Below are positions 11,223 through 25,654 of a stretch of DNA of 64,000 bases, piece after piece. Where the stretch lies: the NCBI RefSeq assembly GCF_030272615.1, contig NC_081415.1, positions 268,693,425-268,757,424 on the forward strand, given 5' to 3'. The notes under the pieces were generated by a model. It made no database searches. It was given only the letters and a program-made list of their open reading frames with translations, and was not told the DNA's origin. The first letter of the stretch is position 1, and each line of letters begins with the position of its first letter. This DNA comes from Cryptomeria japonica (taxonomy: Eukaryota > Streptophyta > Pinopsida > Cupressales > Cupressaceae). The position numbers and the translations under genes are program-made.

Positions 11223-12411
11223 ATTATACTTCAACATCTCAATTAAAAACATTTGATATCCATGTAACCTCTTAATATGAAAAAATATAAAATTATACAT
11301 ATTTCAAGTATAAATTTTAAATATAAAATTTTGTTGAAAAAAGTTGAAGAAAGTGTCAATTGTTATACCTATCAAGCTAAAAAATGTACCTAACAAGTTT
11401 AATAATTTGTAAAACTTCTACATAGAGCACCTAAAGTAAAAGATGTATAATAGATTTATAATATTTTCTCCATCAAAGATTTGTAAAAAATATTAGTTGA
11501 TTTGTTGTGAATTGTCAAGTTGGTTAGCTTTCAAATATAGTAGGGGATCCTTATACCATTAACTATTTGTATCTTTATTAAATAGAATATAACAAGTAGA
11601 AGTCAGAGCATGCATATTTCTTTATTGTACTTTAGGGACAATAAAGTGATGCATTTGAACTATTAGACTTTTGTTCCCTTTTAAAAAGGTGGTTGTTGCA
11701 AACATGTGCACGCACAATTAATTTAAAGATTATGTATTTTAGTTTCAAAGGCTCATAGTTTGAGTAAATCTTTTTATTACAATGATATTGTCTTTTGTTT
11801 TGTTTATGTTGAATGGTGTTGTCACACATGTATATATAGACATGTATTAATTTTTTTGTTAATATTTTTTCAATAAATGTTCTTTCTTTAAAAAGGACTA
11901 ACAACTTAATGTCTTAAACTTGACCATAAGACATTTCCACACAAATTTCTTTTATGAATATTTTGATTTAACCACAATATCTTAAAGTCTAGTAGAACAT
12001 TTCTAAAATTGAAACAACATTTTAATTGTGGAACCTAAACAATAGTGTTTTATTCAACAAAGAAATATTAGATTTCTTCTCTTTAAAAAATCATTATTCT
12101 CATCATTTTTATTTTGTTTGGAACTCAAAATTGAACTTTAAAAATAAACTCGATATTCCAGCATAATCAACATCTACTAAACGACTGAAGAAGCATACCC
12201 AGGATCTACAAAATCATTAGCAAAGTACATCCTACATAATAAACTAAATATTACATAATTACTGTCTCACTAAACTTTACATGTAATCTTAATAATAATG
12301 TCACTTCTCACACATTGACATTCACTTAACAACTTACTCATACTCTTCTTTCAAGAAAGATATGGTGAATTAGCATCTTGTAATCTTCTTTCAAGTAAGA
12401 TGATATGCCTC

Positions 12412-12648
12412 GTCAATGGGCCCTTGGTATGTTGGTGAAGTTGAATGCTTCTAAATAATCCCAATAGGGATCAAGTCTTGCTTAGTGCAAGGCCCCCTGA
12501 CACCTAAATGGATGAGGTCGAGATCATTGTCAAAGATGAATTTGACAAAATGGAGACCCCTCACTTCTTAACTCTTAGTCAAAAAGTTAGAAACTATAGC
12601 TCGTGCACCTATAACAAATTGCTAAATGAATCTAGATTTATATAGAAC
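12412..12648 (+). mobile_element. SINE-like element, second copy by unit duplication
   Basis: It sits at the same place in copy C as the insert at 10958 does in copy B, with the same left junction ('gatatgcctc'). It therefore arose by duplication of the whole unit rather than a new insertion. The A tail and right target repeat are lost; the sequence passes directly into 'ccaatgtatcctcttgatatg'. Confidence 0.7.
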
Positions 12649-13120
12649 CAATGTATCCTCTTGATATGATTTTACAACTAATTTAAAATTAGGTAACAAG
12701 GTGAAGTATAATTGTGACTTTAGATCTTAAAAAACCCTTAAAAAGCAAGTGGAGGGTCTATTGAAAATAGTTGGCATGTAGAATAATCCTCCACCAGTGA
12801 GCCACCTTTGTCTCTCCATAATGATAGAAGTATTTTAAGACATTTTTTCAACTAGAGATTAAGACATATTAGTTATATTAATATAAAACTTCTATTAAAA
12901 TTAAACTTGTCAGCAAAACAGCTGTTTTTATAGTGCAAAATCTCTTTGTAATCTCAAAGGCTGAATACTATCCAACACATTGTTTTAGGAAAACCATCAC
13001 CTTTTCAAATCTTTTGTCAAATAATATTATTAAAAAAAAAAATCTCTAGGTATTCGAATAAAACACAATCGTTTTGGCGGAATTCAAAAAAGATTATATT
13101 AAGTCAACTTTGGTTTAATT

Positions 13121-13429
13121 TTTTTTTTAACACACGCTCGTACGTATTAAAGGAAATAAATACGCTAGAAAGTACTAAATGCTTTACACGGAACATATTC
13201 CCTCGTGACAATTTAGCTTAACAAGAAAAGGAAAAACGTGAGACTTTTGCTTTTGAACATATCCGTTGCTTGTCCACTTATTAGACCAAAAAACCAATTA
13301 GGATATTGGTGGTAAACCCTAGGCTAATGTAATGAAGTATGCACATTTATAAAGCAACAAATATGCCTCGCATAAATGTGATTTTTTTAAATAGTGTAAA
13401 TTTATTTCCTAAAAATAGGGGAGGAAAAG
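13121..13429. other. Unique-looking AT-rich DNA
   Basis: Between the repeat unit and the satellite array. I see no ORF, element end or RNA gene. Confidence 0.5.
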
Positions 13430-14539
13430 AAATGAAATGGAATGGAATGGAATCGGAATCATATTTTAAAGTTAAAATTTGTGTATGGTGGGTTTTTGTT
13501 ATGGGTTAGGATCACTCTATTCAATTCTAGTATGTCGGGAATGAATGAAATGGAACCGGAATCATATTTTAAAGTTAAAATTTGTGTATGGCAGGTTTTT
13601 GTTATGGGTTAGGATCACTTTATTCAATTCTAGTATGTTGGGAATGAATGAAATGGAATCAAAATCATATTTTAAAGTTAAAATTTGTGTATGGCGGGTT
13701 TTCGTTATGGGTTAGGATCACTTTATTCAATTTTAGCATGTTGGGAATGAATGAAATGGAATCATGTTTTGAAGTTATACAGGAAAAAGATAAGTGTTTA
13801 TACAAGAAGGTTTCTAGTATGGGTTAGGTTTAGCTTTACCCAATTTAAATATCTTCAAAGAATGGGGAATGGATAGAATGGAATCACATTTTAAATGTTA
13901 TGTAAGAAAAAGATAGTGGTCTATTGAGGGTCTCTATTATGGGCTAGGGGTACCCCTACCTAAACTCAAATATCTTATAGAATAGGGAACAACTGGAAGT
14001 GAATCACATTTTAAAATTACATAAGAAAATAATAACAGTTTATAGAGGAGGGCCTCTATTATTGGCTAGGACCACTTAAATATTTTCAAAGACTAGGGAA
14101 TGAAACCACAATTAAAGTTGTGTTAGAAACAGATAACAAGTGGTAGAGTAGGGTCCCTATTATAAGCTAAAGTTGCTCCTACCCATCTTATATATCCTCA
14201 AGAATAGGGAACAAATGGAATGGGATCACATTTTAAAATTAAATAAGAAAAAATGACAATCGACAAGGGTCTTTATCATGGGCTTGAACCTTTTGTTGTC
14301 ATCTTAAATATCTTCAAAGAATAGAGAATAAATAGAATAGAAGTAGATTTCAAAGCTATGTAAGAAAAAGTTAACAATTTATAGAGCAAGGTCCTTATAT
14401 AACTTAGGGTCACTCCTTCCCAACTTTAACATCTTCAAAGATTAAAGAATGAAGATAATAGAATGAGATCACATTTTAAAGTTACATAAGAAAAATATAA
14501 TAATCTATAGAAGAGGGTCTTTTAGGTCACCTCTAAAAA
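13430..14539 (+). repeat. Satellite array, left part (about 100-125 bp units)
   Basis: About ten tandem units share 'ggaatgggatcacattttaaagtta', 'cataagaaaaagataacaa', 'gaggagggtctctattatgg' and 'ctagggtcacctctacccaa'. The first three or four units (13440-13790) are close copies with a variant ending 'ggttaggatcactttattcaa'; later units are more diverged. The last unit stops mid-repeat at 'aggtcacctct', where an LTR element starts. The missing continuation is found at 31083. Confidence 0.88.
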
Positions 14540-14831
14540 TGGAGCCAGGAAGATTGAGAAAAAAATAGTAATGAAAAAACAAACAAATAAAGTTGGTGTG
14601 GGTCAAATTGTCGTTCTTACATTAAGGAAATGAGGTGAATATGTAAGAGAAATGAACAAAATAAATTCCAAGTTTTGGAGGGAAAGGTTTGTTCAAATGT
14701 CTCAACAAACTAGAGTTGTAACAGGTGTTTCTACTTAACTCCAACTTACCAATAAAAGTAAATCCACCTAAGCAAGGGTAACAACATGTGTAGATAAAAT
14801 AAACCCGTGAGGTAAAAATCTCACACTAACA
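14540..14831 (-). repeat. 3' LTR of the small LTR element
   Basis: Ends CACACTAACA on the + strand. It shares 'cattaaggaaatgaggtgaat', 'attccaagttytggagg' and 'aaaataaaccc.tgaggtaaaa' with 17179-17466. Confidence 0.72.
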
Positions 14832-17165
14832 CCCCCCCTTAAGCATAACTTAGGTGAAAAAAAAGATTGGGTCTCGACAATGAGGCATACTAAGGTACCC
14901 AAGTACAAATCAACCTCATAAAGAAGAGGAGGAAGCATTATGGAAAAAAATCCCCCCAAAAATGAGAGAAAATAAATATGCACTCTAAAAGAGTAAGAAG
15001 AAGAAAAAACTCCATGTGAGGAAAAATTATCCCCAATAAGAGAGAAGAGAGACCATGCGACTAACCCTTAATGTAGAATGTCTTGTAGTGATGGTAGATG
15101 CCTGACAATGAATGTTGGAGATGATCCAAGATTATCAAACAACATTCCTCCCCATAGGAATAATTAAAACCACAAAAGTATGCAAGTTGTCTTCTCATTC
15201 CTAAAAGGAATATGAAGGAAGAAAATTCAACATGAATGAAGTTTGTGAACTCTGCTTCAGTATCCCCATGTTGATGTTGAAAGGTGCCACCATCAAATTA
15301 AGGGTTCTAGGCCACATTGATGAAGATGAAAATCCAAAATCTAGTAGAAACAAATGTAGAACATAATCCCCAAACAATGATGATATATTCAAATACTACT
15401 CAAAGGTCTCCACACTAATGCAAAAATGTGATACATGATGATTTAGAAAATGAACAAGACATTTGAAGATTGCATCACAACATCTGAAGAAAATAATGCA
15501 ACTCCATAGGAGCTAACATCAAAGATAATATGAAAATCCTTAATAGTGTCCTCCAAGTCTACAAGACAAGACTAAGAAAACAAACCTACAATGGCTATCA
15601 AATACTCATCCCAAGTAGATGTATTTGGAAGAAGATGAATAACCTACTACATTGAATCACTAGAAGCTTTTAAAGAAGTGATACTAAAATCTGTAGATGC
15701 AATGGTAGATGTAGTATCAATGTATGTCAAATAAATCAGTCATCCTATGAGGATGTATCCACACAAGATTGGGAAACGTAAGTTTTATATTATCTACAAA
15801 AACATTAGAATCATATGAAGATCCAAAGTCTCCATATAATTGTGAATGATGGTCCAAGAAGTGAAAGGGCATTCAGTGTGCTCTATGTGATGTAGAAAAA
15901 CCTCAAATATAGTAAGATATATTAGTCCATAGATCATATCATTATTGTTAAACCATACATTTTTTTTTTCATAGTCACTTGACTTGGAATGAGTCCAAGG
16001 ATATAGGGCAATAGATCATGCTCAAGAGAGTGATTATTTATCACTTATTTCCATGACAAATAGTTCTGTGAAGTTAGCTTGGCAACAAATGGATGGAAAC
16101 AAAATCTGAAAGACATTTAATGAACCCCTTAAAATATAACTTTGTCTTAGTTCATGATTACAAAATGCCTATATAATCCCCCAAGAATGATACATAAACA
16201 TACACTTTATAAGTTGAGTGCATGTGCGTGAACAACCCCCCCAAATTAAAAATATAGAAGGAAGTGTAGAAGTATACAAGACACAACACAAAGAACACCC
16301 CCACCTTGATTCAATTTAAAATCCCCCCTGAATTGTGACACTTTATATGTTTAGAGCATAGATTTTAACAAATTTGGGATAAAAATGACACTTTATAGAA
16401 ATGGTGCAAAATCATTCCCAATGGATTAGGCTTAAAAAATACTTCTTCCAAAAATGACACTCAATTTTGAGCTATTGATTAAAAGTTATAGTTCTTTTAA
16501 TTTTTTAACCTTTGTAAAATTATCACATAGAAAATATATTTTTTCATGAAATTTTGGGATAATAAATTAGAAGAGAAATTGGAGAGAAAAAAAGACAAGA
16601 GTAAACCCCTTTGGTTGGTTGTGAACACACCATATGACCAAGGGGCTAAGCTCCTGGGTGTTTATCCCCCCATTTTCTCGATAATCACAATGTTGTTTAC
16701 AATACAGATTTTACAATAAATTTGGAGATACTATGGTGCATAGATTTAAATGGTGAGCCTATAGAGAATTCATGAAAAATTCAAACTAGAAATTCACAAA
16801 AAATTCAAGCCAAATTTAAGGCAAATTTAAACCACCTCTAGTAATACGAGAATAGGAGTGAAAATACAAATTCAAACTAGTTGAATGCAAATCTGGACTA
16901 AAAGTAAGTCACGCATCTCCTTCGAGTATATTTCATATTGAAATCAACCAAATCATCTTACAATGCCATTTTAACACTAGGATGCACCTTTGAAATAGAA
17001 ATAGTGATCTCAATTTGACCTCCCCTTTGGTGTAAAAAAACCTTCAACCACTACCACATCAGAATAAACCTCCACAAATCCATATACCAAAATATCGATT
17101 TCTACACTCATAGAGACACTAAAAAATGGAATTCTAAAGATTCAAACAAAAAATCTAACTCAATT
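14832..17165 (-). other. Interior of the small LTR element, no genes
   Basis: A polypurine tract lies at its left end on the minus strand (complement of 14832-14842). The rest contains scattered short frames and C-rich runs (about 16236, 16301) but nothing like gag or pol in any frame. I see no RNA gene. Confidence 0.6.
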
Positions 17166-17178
17166 GGCTTCAGTACCA
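17166..17178 (-). other. Degenerate primer binding site of the small LTR element
   Basis: On the minus strand TGGTACTGAAGCC directly follows the 5' LTR end (..TTATCA). It resembles the initiator Met tRNA site TGGTATCAGAGCC with an internal change. Confidence 0.6.
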
Positions 17179-17466
17179 TGATAATCGAACCACAAACATT
17201 GAGTAGATTGTCATTATCAAAAGAGAAATCAAATACAAGATATTGTAGATCAAAATGATATTCTTGCATTAAGGAAATGAGGTGAATAGATAGGTGAAAT
17301 GAACAAATTGAATTCCAAGTTCTGGAGGAGAAGATTTGTTCAAATTTCTCAACATGTTAGAGGTATTTAGGAGTTAGTTCTTCCTTAAATCCAAACTACC
17401 AATTAAAAAAATCTACCTAAGAAAGGTCAACAACTTCTATGGGTAAAATAAACCCATGAGGTAAAA
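17179..17466 (-). repeat. 5' LTR of the small LTR element, broken
   Basis: Begins TGATAATCG on the + strand and matches the 3' LTR up to 'tgaggtaaaa'. The foldback element then intervenes, and the final CACACTAACA of the LTR lies at 31073-31082. Confidence 0.72.
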
Positions 17467-17473
17467 GTACAAA

Positions 17474-19304
<1,831 letters not shown>

Positions 19305-19326
19305 TAGGTTGAGAAAGAGGTAGTAG
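19305..19326. other. Turn-point of the foldback
   Basis: Here the C/T-rich strand switches to G/A-rich. On the left, 'cacctctctccccactctct'; on the right, 'gggagagtggggagaaaggtc', its near complement. The spacer is roughly 'agatgtaggttgagaaagag'. Confidence 0.7.
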
Positions 19327-20227
19327 GGAGGGAGAGTGGGGAGAAAGGTCAAATTGATAGAAGTGGCAAGGGAAGGTTTAGGAGATATATATAGAGAAAG
19401 ATAGAGGGAGAGGGGAGATATAGATAATTTGAGAGGGAGGAAATAGATAAAGAGAGGTCAAATAGATATAATTGGAGGGGAGAGTTCGAGCGAAGGAGGG
19501 AAGGAGGGGTAGGGTAGATAGAGACAAGTAGTTAGAGAGAGAGGGGGGGAGATAAAAGTAGAGGGATGAAAAGAGAGGGAGAGGGGAGATAAAGAGAGTA
19601 AGAGAGTAGATAGATGGAGAGAGAGGGAGGGGAGATAGACGGATAAGTAGAGAGGCAGAGAGATGGAAAGAAGGAGGGATGTAGGTATAAAGAGAGGGTG
19701 GGAGGAATAATTATGTAGAGAAATGGAGGTAGGGAGGGAAGGAAGGAGAGGTATGTATAGAGAGAGGGAGAGGGAAGAAAAATATGAGTAAAGATAGAAG
19801 GGGAGAGAGAGGTTAAAAGATAGGTCTAGATCTTGGGGTCAAGAGGAGAGAGTGAGATAGAGAGAGGTAGAGAGAGGTAAGAGAGGGAGAGTGATAGGGA
19901 GAGAGAGGTATAAAAATCTGGGGAGAAAAAGAGAGTGAGATACAGAGAAATAGAGAGGGAGGGAGGGAGGAAGGGAGGGAGGGAGGGAGGGAGGGAGGGA
20001 GTGAGAGAGAGGGAGAGAGGAATATTTATGTAGATAAATAGAGGTGGGAAGCGAGGGAAGTAGAGGTATGTGGAGAGAGGGAGAGGGAAGATAGAGATAA
20101 GTATAGAGGGAAAGGGTGGGAGCGAGATAAGTATAGAGGGAGCATGGGAGGGCGGGACAAAGACAAAGGCTGAGAGATTGTTAGGTATATGAAGAAGTAG
20201 AGGTAGGGAGGGAGTAAGGGGATATGT

Positions 20228-20267
<40 letters not shown>

Positions 20268-21140
20268 GGAGGAGGAGAGAGAGGTGAGATAGAGAGGAGA
20301 GAATGTGTGTGAGGTAGGTAGAGAAGAGAGGGGAGATATATAGAGTAGAAGGGTGAGAGATAGGTTGAGAGATTGGGGAGAGAGGATAGGGTGAGATAGA
20401 GAGATGGAGGAGAGAGGGGGGTGGGGAGAGTTATAAGAAGAGAGATAGGCCTAGAGATTGAGGGAGACAAAGAGAGTGAAATAGAGAGAGAGAGAGGAGC
20501 TTAGTGATTTTTGAAATTTGTTTGTCTAAGAAATTAAATGATCTAGAGCTTAGGGAGTGAGGAGAGTGAGATAGGGAGAGGTAGAGAGAGAGGAGAGTAA
20601 GATAGGGAGAGGTAGAGAGAGAGGAGAAGGCGAGAAATAGGAAAATAAAAAGGTCTAGAGCTTGGAGGAGAGAGGAGAGAGTAAGGTGGAGGTATGTGGA
20701 GAGAGAGAGAGAGATGTGTCTAGATCTTGGGGTGGAGAGGAGAGAATGATATAGAAAAGGTAGAGAGGGGAGAGAGGGAGAGAAATAAGGAGATAGATAG
20801 GCATAAAGCTCGGGGTAGACAAAGAGAGAGATAAATAGAAATAGAGAGAGAAGGAAAGAGGGAGGGAGGGAGATGGAGAGAGGGATATTTATGTAGATAA
20901 ATAGAGGTGGGGAGGGAGGGATGGAGAGGTATGTAGAGAGAGGGAGAGGTGAAATAGAGGTAAGTATAGAGGGAAAGGTTGAGTGTGAGATAAGTAGAGA
21001 GAGATCATTAGAGAGAGGGGTATGTAGAGAGGGGGAGAGGGAGAGTGATAGGAAGAGAGATAGGTCTATAGATTGTGGGAGACAAAGAGAGTGAAATAAA
21101 GATAGAGAGAGAATAATAGGAGCTTAGTGATTATTGAAAT
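19327..21140 (-). repeat. Right arm of the foldback, inner part (GA-rich)
   Basis: G/A-rich, with repeated units such as 'tctagagcttggggagagagg' and 'gagacaaagagagtgaaatag' that are inverted copies of phrases in the left arm. It contains GGGA tetramer runs (about 19950-20000) and a GA run. It breaks at 'gattattgaaat', where the nested LTR element starts, and resumes at 29703. Confidence 0.72.
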
Positions 21141-22296
21141 TGTAATGGTGAAAAATTAAGGTTTCCACCATTAGATGTATGAACACCACTAATTTTTTCT
21201 TAGGGACCAACACATTGGGGAAAGATAGGAATTCGATAGATCTAAATCCAGTAGATCTAGATTTTGATCTAATTCAAGGGGTGTTGAATGTTCCCTCTTC
21301 TTTCCCTTGAGTTGAATTGATTTGTTGAATTTTCTGAAATTAGGATAAATGGATTCAAAATTGATGTAAAAATGTGAAAATAGTGAGCACAGTCATCGGA
21401 TCGAGCCACAGACTTGGATCTTAGGATTATAAGAAGATTCAGAAATGTTCCCAGAAGAAGCTCCCAATTTGTCGAGACTGGTGTGACGGTCGCTTTGATC
21501 CTCTGAACTTTTCACACTTAATGGGGGATTGATTTGTCTATGCAAATAAAACTTATCTTGAAGATCGTAGCTATGTACCTATTTTCTACACACAAAAAGA
21601 AGGGGAAATAGGTTAGAAATAGGGGTTTTCCTAAGTCAAACCCCGGTTTAGGAATTAACCTTGAATGAAATGTTGCAAATACTAAAATAAATGATGGAAA
21701 GATATGCCTTAGATCTACAATGACTGATAATGATGCTTTTTTTTCTTAAATGTAATCACATATGTTGTATGAAATTTCATGAACATGACAAAACCCTAAT
21801 CACACACACGTGCTTGCATATGACTGTTGTAATTTGATCCAAAATGGTTAAGTGAAGAATATGCAGCCTTAAAGACCTCTGAAAATTCTTGATGATGAAT
21901 TATTCAATGCTTGAATGCTTTAGGTCTAATACTTGTGATGCTTGGAGTCTTAGGATGCTTTTGTCAATTTATCGATTAGGCTGGCCTCCAATGGTCATAT
22001 TGAGCCACCAACTTCATTTCCCACTAGAGAGATGGGTCTCACCCCCTCCTTGAAAATTGGGCCCCAAAGAGGGGGACCGGAGTGTTGGTGGCGCCTTGAT
22101 CCTCCTTAATCAAGGACCAAAATCAAGGCCCAAGGAGGAGGACACACCTCTAGAGAATCATTTGGTAGGTGTTTGAGACATAAAAGTTAGATTTAAGGCA
22201 CTGAACGAACCCTGATAGGAGGTGAGGGGAGATGCTTTAAATTAGGGGCACAAATATGAGGTGTAAATTGGCTCGGTGATAATTTACGACACTACA
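21141..22296 (-). repeat. 3' LTR (left) of the gag-only element
   Basis: A 1156-bp LTR. Shared landmarks with the right copy include 'gaccaacayattggggaaag', 'ggtgtgacggtcgct' and 'gggtctcaccccctccttga'. It holds about 105 bases (around 21825-21935) absent from the right copy. Confidence 0.88.
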
Positions 22297-24300
22297 TTTA
22301 GCCCCCACTTTACCGATAGTATGAGCCTAGGCAAATACTTGCGGTAAAGTAGACGAAAGAGAGATGAAGGAAGGGAGAAAAGGAGCAATGAGGAGAACAA
22401 CCACAAGGAGTATAAGACATCACTAATCTTGAGGAAACAAGCCCCCAAGCTTATGATCTTAACTTGCTCAAACACATGCAAAGGCACACAAAACAAGATA
22501 AAAACAAAAAAGGCAAACAAAAAGACCAACAAAGACGAACAAAGACAAAAAGACAAAAGACACACAACACAAAAGCTAAAGACCAAAAAAAAGACCTCAA
22601 GTCAACTAACCGAAGAGACATCAATATCAAAATGTCTCAACCACTAATATCATTCTTGAAAAATGTCATCTCAAGAACACAAGTGATCGCATAAAAGATC
22701 AAAGCATGCATCATCCATGAACCACCAATAGCAAAGCAACAATCTCACAAGAAGGAAAGAGAGAGCATGGAGACATGCTAGATGTGTTTTTCTATGAGAT
22801 CCATGAGAAGAGTGAAAGAGGGAATGGATACACACCCTAGATGTGTTTTTATATGTGATCCATGTTGGGGACGAGAGTAGAAATAGTCTAGTTGTGTTCT
22901 ACTATTTCCACTCATCCTTGTGTGAGTGTGCAAGTGATGTTTGGTTTCAAGTGTATAGAACCCCGTATAAGAGTTTGTTTTCTTTGGTTTTGAGCATGCT
23001 TCAACTTGTTTAAGACATATAATGAAAATGCAAATGCCAAGGGGCGAATGTCTGGTTTCAGGAACATCTCATTTAAGAGTTTTCTCTAGTCTCGAGAATG
23101 TGTAACCCCATTTAAGATAGATACATGCCTGGTTTCAAGGACATCCCATGTAAGAGTTTGTTTTCTCTGGTTTCAGGAATGTGTAACCCCATCTAAAACA
23201 TATATTAAATGTTGTGACTGGTTTCGAGCATGAAGCATCTCATATAAGAGTTTTCTCTAGTTTTGAGAATGAACGCCCCATTTTAAGACATGCAAAAATA
23301 TGGTACAATATGGTACAAGGAGGGCGATATAGGTGCCCCCCCTTAAGATGTCAACATAGCCCTATGTTGATGTCTTAAGGAAGCTAGAAATAAGGATACC
23401 TTCCTTCAACACCAAGGAGATATCCTTTAGGAAACAATGTCATAAATCCAAGCTAAAGAGGGAATACTCTTCAAGAAAGGATAAGATAGTTGAAAAAGAG
23501 ATATCTCGCAACAAATGTAAAGAGAATCCTCGGAAGAGAAAATATCTTTTCTCAAAAGACATCTACCTCCAAGAGGAGTTCTTTGAACAAACATAACATC
23601 TTCTACCAAAAGAAGGGGAGGGGAACAAGAATACGCACCTTCTCCCTATTGCTAGGTGAAAGAGATTCTTGATGAAGAATAACACACTTTTGACCTGATA
23701 CGAGGGGTAAGTTTATAATAGATGTACATTGCCAAGTGAGGAAGAGGTTGTAGCCAAGGACATACACCTCTTGCATAAGAGAGAATCCTTGAGAAAACAA
23801 TAACTTCACACAAGGAATGACATCAAATCATAAGAAAACACCATTCAACAAAGGAAAAGTGGATCCCTAGAAAGGATAAGAGAGAAAGATCATTGCCCCC
23901 CATGCATGAGGAAAATGAGAAGCATTACACAACTCTTGAGGAGATATTAGACATAAGCGAATGCACAATGTACTCACATGAATAAATATCCAATGCAAGA
24001 AGAGACATTAATATATGTAAAATGCAACTCTAAGAAGAGGTAATCTTCAAAGAGATAGAGAGAGATAATTTAGAAAGTCATGTGTTCCACTAAAGGGAAA
24101 GATTAACCATAAAATTCATGCCACTCTATGCAAGAAAGGATATGAAAACATGAAAAATGCAACCCCTAAAGGGAATAGTGACATTTAAGAGAAAAGAAAG
24201 AAGATAGAGGAAATAATAAATGATGTTGCTGCCCAAAATGTTTGATATTGAAAAGAATCACCTCTTATGATAAAGATCCCCCAATTAAGTTAACTACTTG
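22297..24300 (-). other. 3' interior of the gag-only element, no pol genes
   Basis: After the polypurine tract (complement of 22297-22314), about 2 kb has no convincing coding region on either strand. It contains imperfect repeats at 22940-23295. Much of it reads like degenerate A/G-rich filler ('aagagatagagagagataa', 24050). A pol gene of normal size is missing. Confidence 0.65.
22940..23295. repeat. Imperfect tandem repeat, about 80-110 bp units, about 4 copies
   Basis: Each unit has 'ctggtttcaggaacatct', 'taagagttttctctggttt' and 'gaatgtgtaaccccat'. Units start near 22942, 23053, 23131 and 23220. Confidence 0.75.
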
Positions 24301-24499
24301 TATCATAGGTTGAGGAGGAACATGAAGGGTGAGAAGAGTGCTAAGGCACTACTTTCTCACCAAGAAAGAGAGCAATACTAGTGGATATATTTATTTAAAC
24401 CTTATCAAATTGTTCTTGAACAAATTCCTTAAATGCTTTACATTTTCTGAGAGAATGACATTAGCTACAATGAAAAAGACAATGCTCATCACCTTCTTT

Positions 24500-25620
24500 A
24501 TGCTTTTTACTAAACTTTATGAAATGAAAAAACAACATTCTTGTCATACTTTAATTTCCAAAAGATTCTAGTTGCTAACCTTTCTTGATCATCAATAGGA
24601 TTAGACTTTGTCTCTTGTGATCTAGGACAAGGATTGATAGAAGAAGAAGGATTTTCATCTATGATTTTAACTATGCCTCTATCAACGAGTCCTTGCATTC
24701 CATTCTGAAAATTAGGGCAATCATTGGTGGTGTGTTCTCTAGTTTGGTGATATGAACAAAAAGGAGCTTTTGAAGAAGAAGAAGAACTCTTAGCTGAATG
24801 ATAGGTTTGTTGTCTTGCAAGATGATCTTTGAAGTCTTAAATCATAAAGAGGTCATGCATAGGAGATTTATGATCATGTCGTAGGGCCTTTTGTGCTAGA
24901 TTATGTAGGAGGGTTTATAGGGACTCTAATTCATTGTTCAAATTTACCAAGTCCTTGTCCTCTAAAACCTTGTTTTGATATTATGTTAAAGCCACTCCTA
25001 TAAGAATCTCTTAATTGAAAAGGAGGAGGAACATTATAATGAATTTATTTGAAATTTGTAGTGTAAGTGTGTTTGGAGGAACAAAGGGACAAGTGGATGA
25101 AGAAGCAATATCTTGTGGGGGAGGATTTTCCTTTCTATCATCATGCATATCCTCTTTGGTGGATTGGGAAGGAAGATCTTTATCATCTAAGGCCTCATCT
25201 TTACTTAATGTTATGTTGGGAGATAGATCATGAATGAAATGCATAACATTATATTCTCTACAAATGTTTGATGACTAAAATAGGCGTTAGGAGAAAAAGG
25301 AGGATCTAGAGAGATAGAAACACCAACATTTTGATCTTTCCCCACTTGTGCTAGGGTATGTGTATGAGAAGAAGATGATGCCATGTTTCTCTTCAATGCT
25401 TGCTCTCCATTAGAGAGATCATTGATAGGAGTATTAGCTTGTTCTTCATTCATATTAGATACCTTAGGAGAGGTGCAAGTATTAGGTTTTCCATTAGGAT
25501 CTCTAGGATTGGGATCTAAAAAAGATTTAATGTGATCTATATATGCAATGCATTTTCCTAAAAATATCACAATAAAACAACATGCACTATAAATGAAAGC
25601 TTTGAGATCTAATTGATTGA
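24500..25620 (-). pseudogene. Degenerate gag-like gene of the minus-strand LTR element
   Basis: On the minus strand, successive broken frames give a polar, Ser/Asn-rich segment (about 25460-25250), an acidic Lys/Asp/Glu segment (25230-25080) and, near the 3' end (about 24780-24640), FCSYHQTREHTTNDCPNF followed by MQGLVDRGIVKIIDEN. That last part matches the zinc-knuckle-like 'C-x2-H ... H-x4-C' and 'LIDRG' segment of Ty3 gag, also seen at 56700-56790 in the right-hand element. Stops and frameshifts prevent full translation. The segment between about 25000 and 24800 also contains stops. Family assignment (Ty3) is an inference from the zinc-finger region alone. Confidence 0.6.
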
Positions 25621-25654
25621 AAGGAAGAAATTTGGAAATTTTAAAAATTGGATT

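Larger units (their letters stand above)
7005..13120. repeat. Old repeat unit present in about three copies
   Basis: Copy B (about 9728-11282) and copy C (about 11283-13120) are adjacent direct repeats, offset by about 1.46-1.56 kb. They share phrases such as 'aagttgaagaaagtgtcaa' (9784 and 11340), 'gttgtcacacatgtatata' (10285 and 11818) and 'gaagaagcatacccaagg' or 'aagcatacccaggat' (10730 and 12187). Copy A (about 7005-9060) holds the second half of the unit, split by a TRIM and a LINE tail. The left Ty3 element ends exactly where copy A begins, so the first half of A is probably left of that element. No coding potential is seen. The nature of the unit is unknown. Confidence 0.7.

Noticed and set aside
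19826-20470. 214-codon minus-strand frame rich in Ser, Leu and Pro
   Set aside because: It is the translation of GA-rich repeat on the other strand, low in complexity and not a gene.
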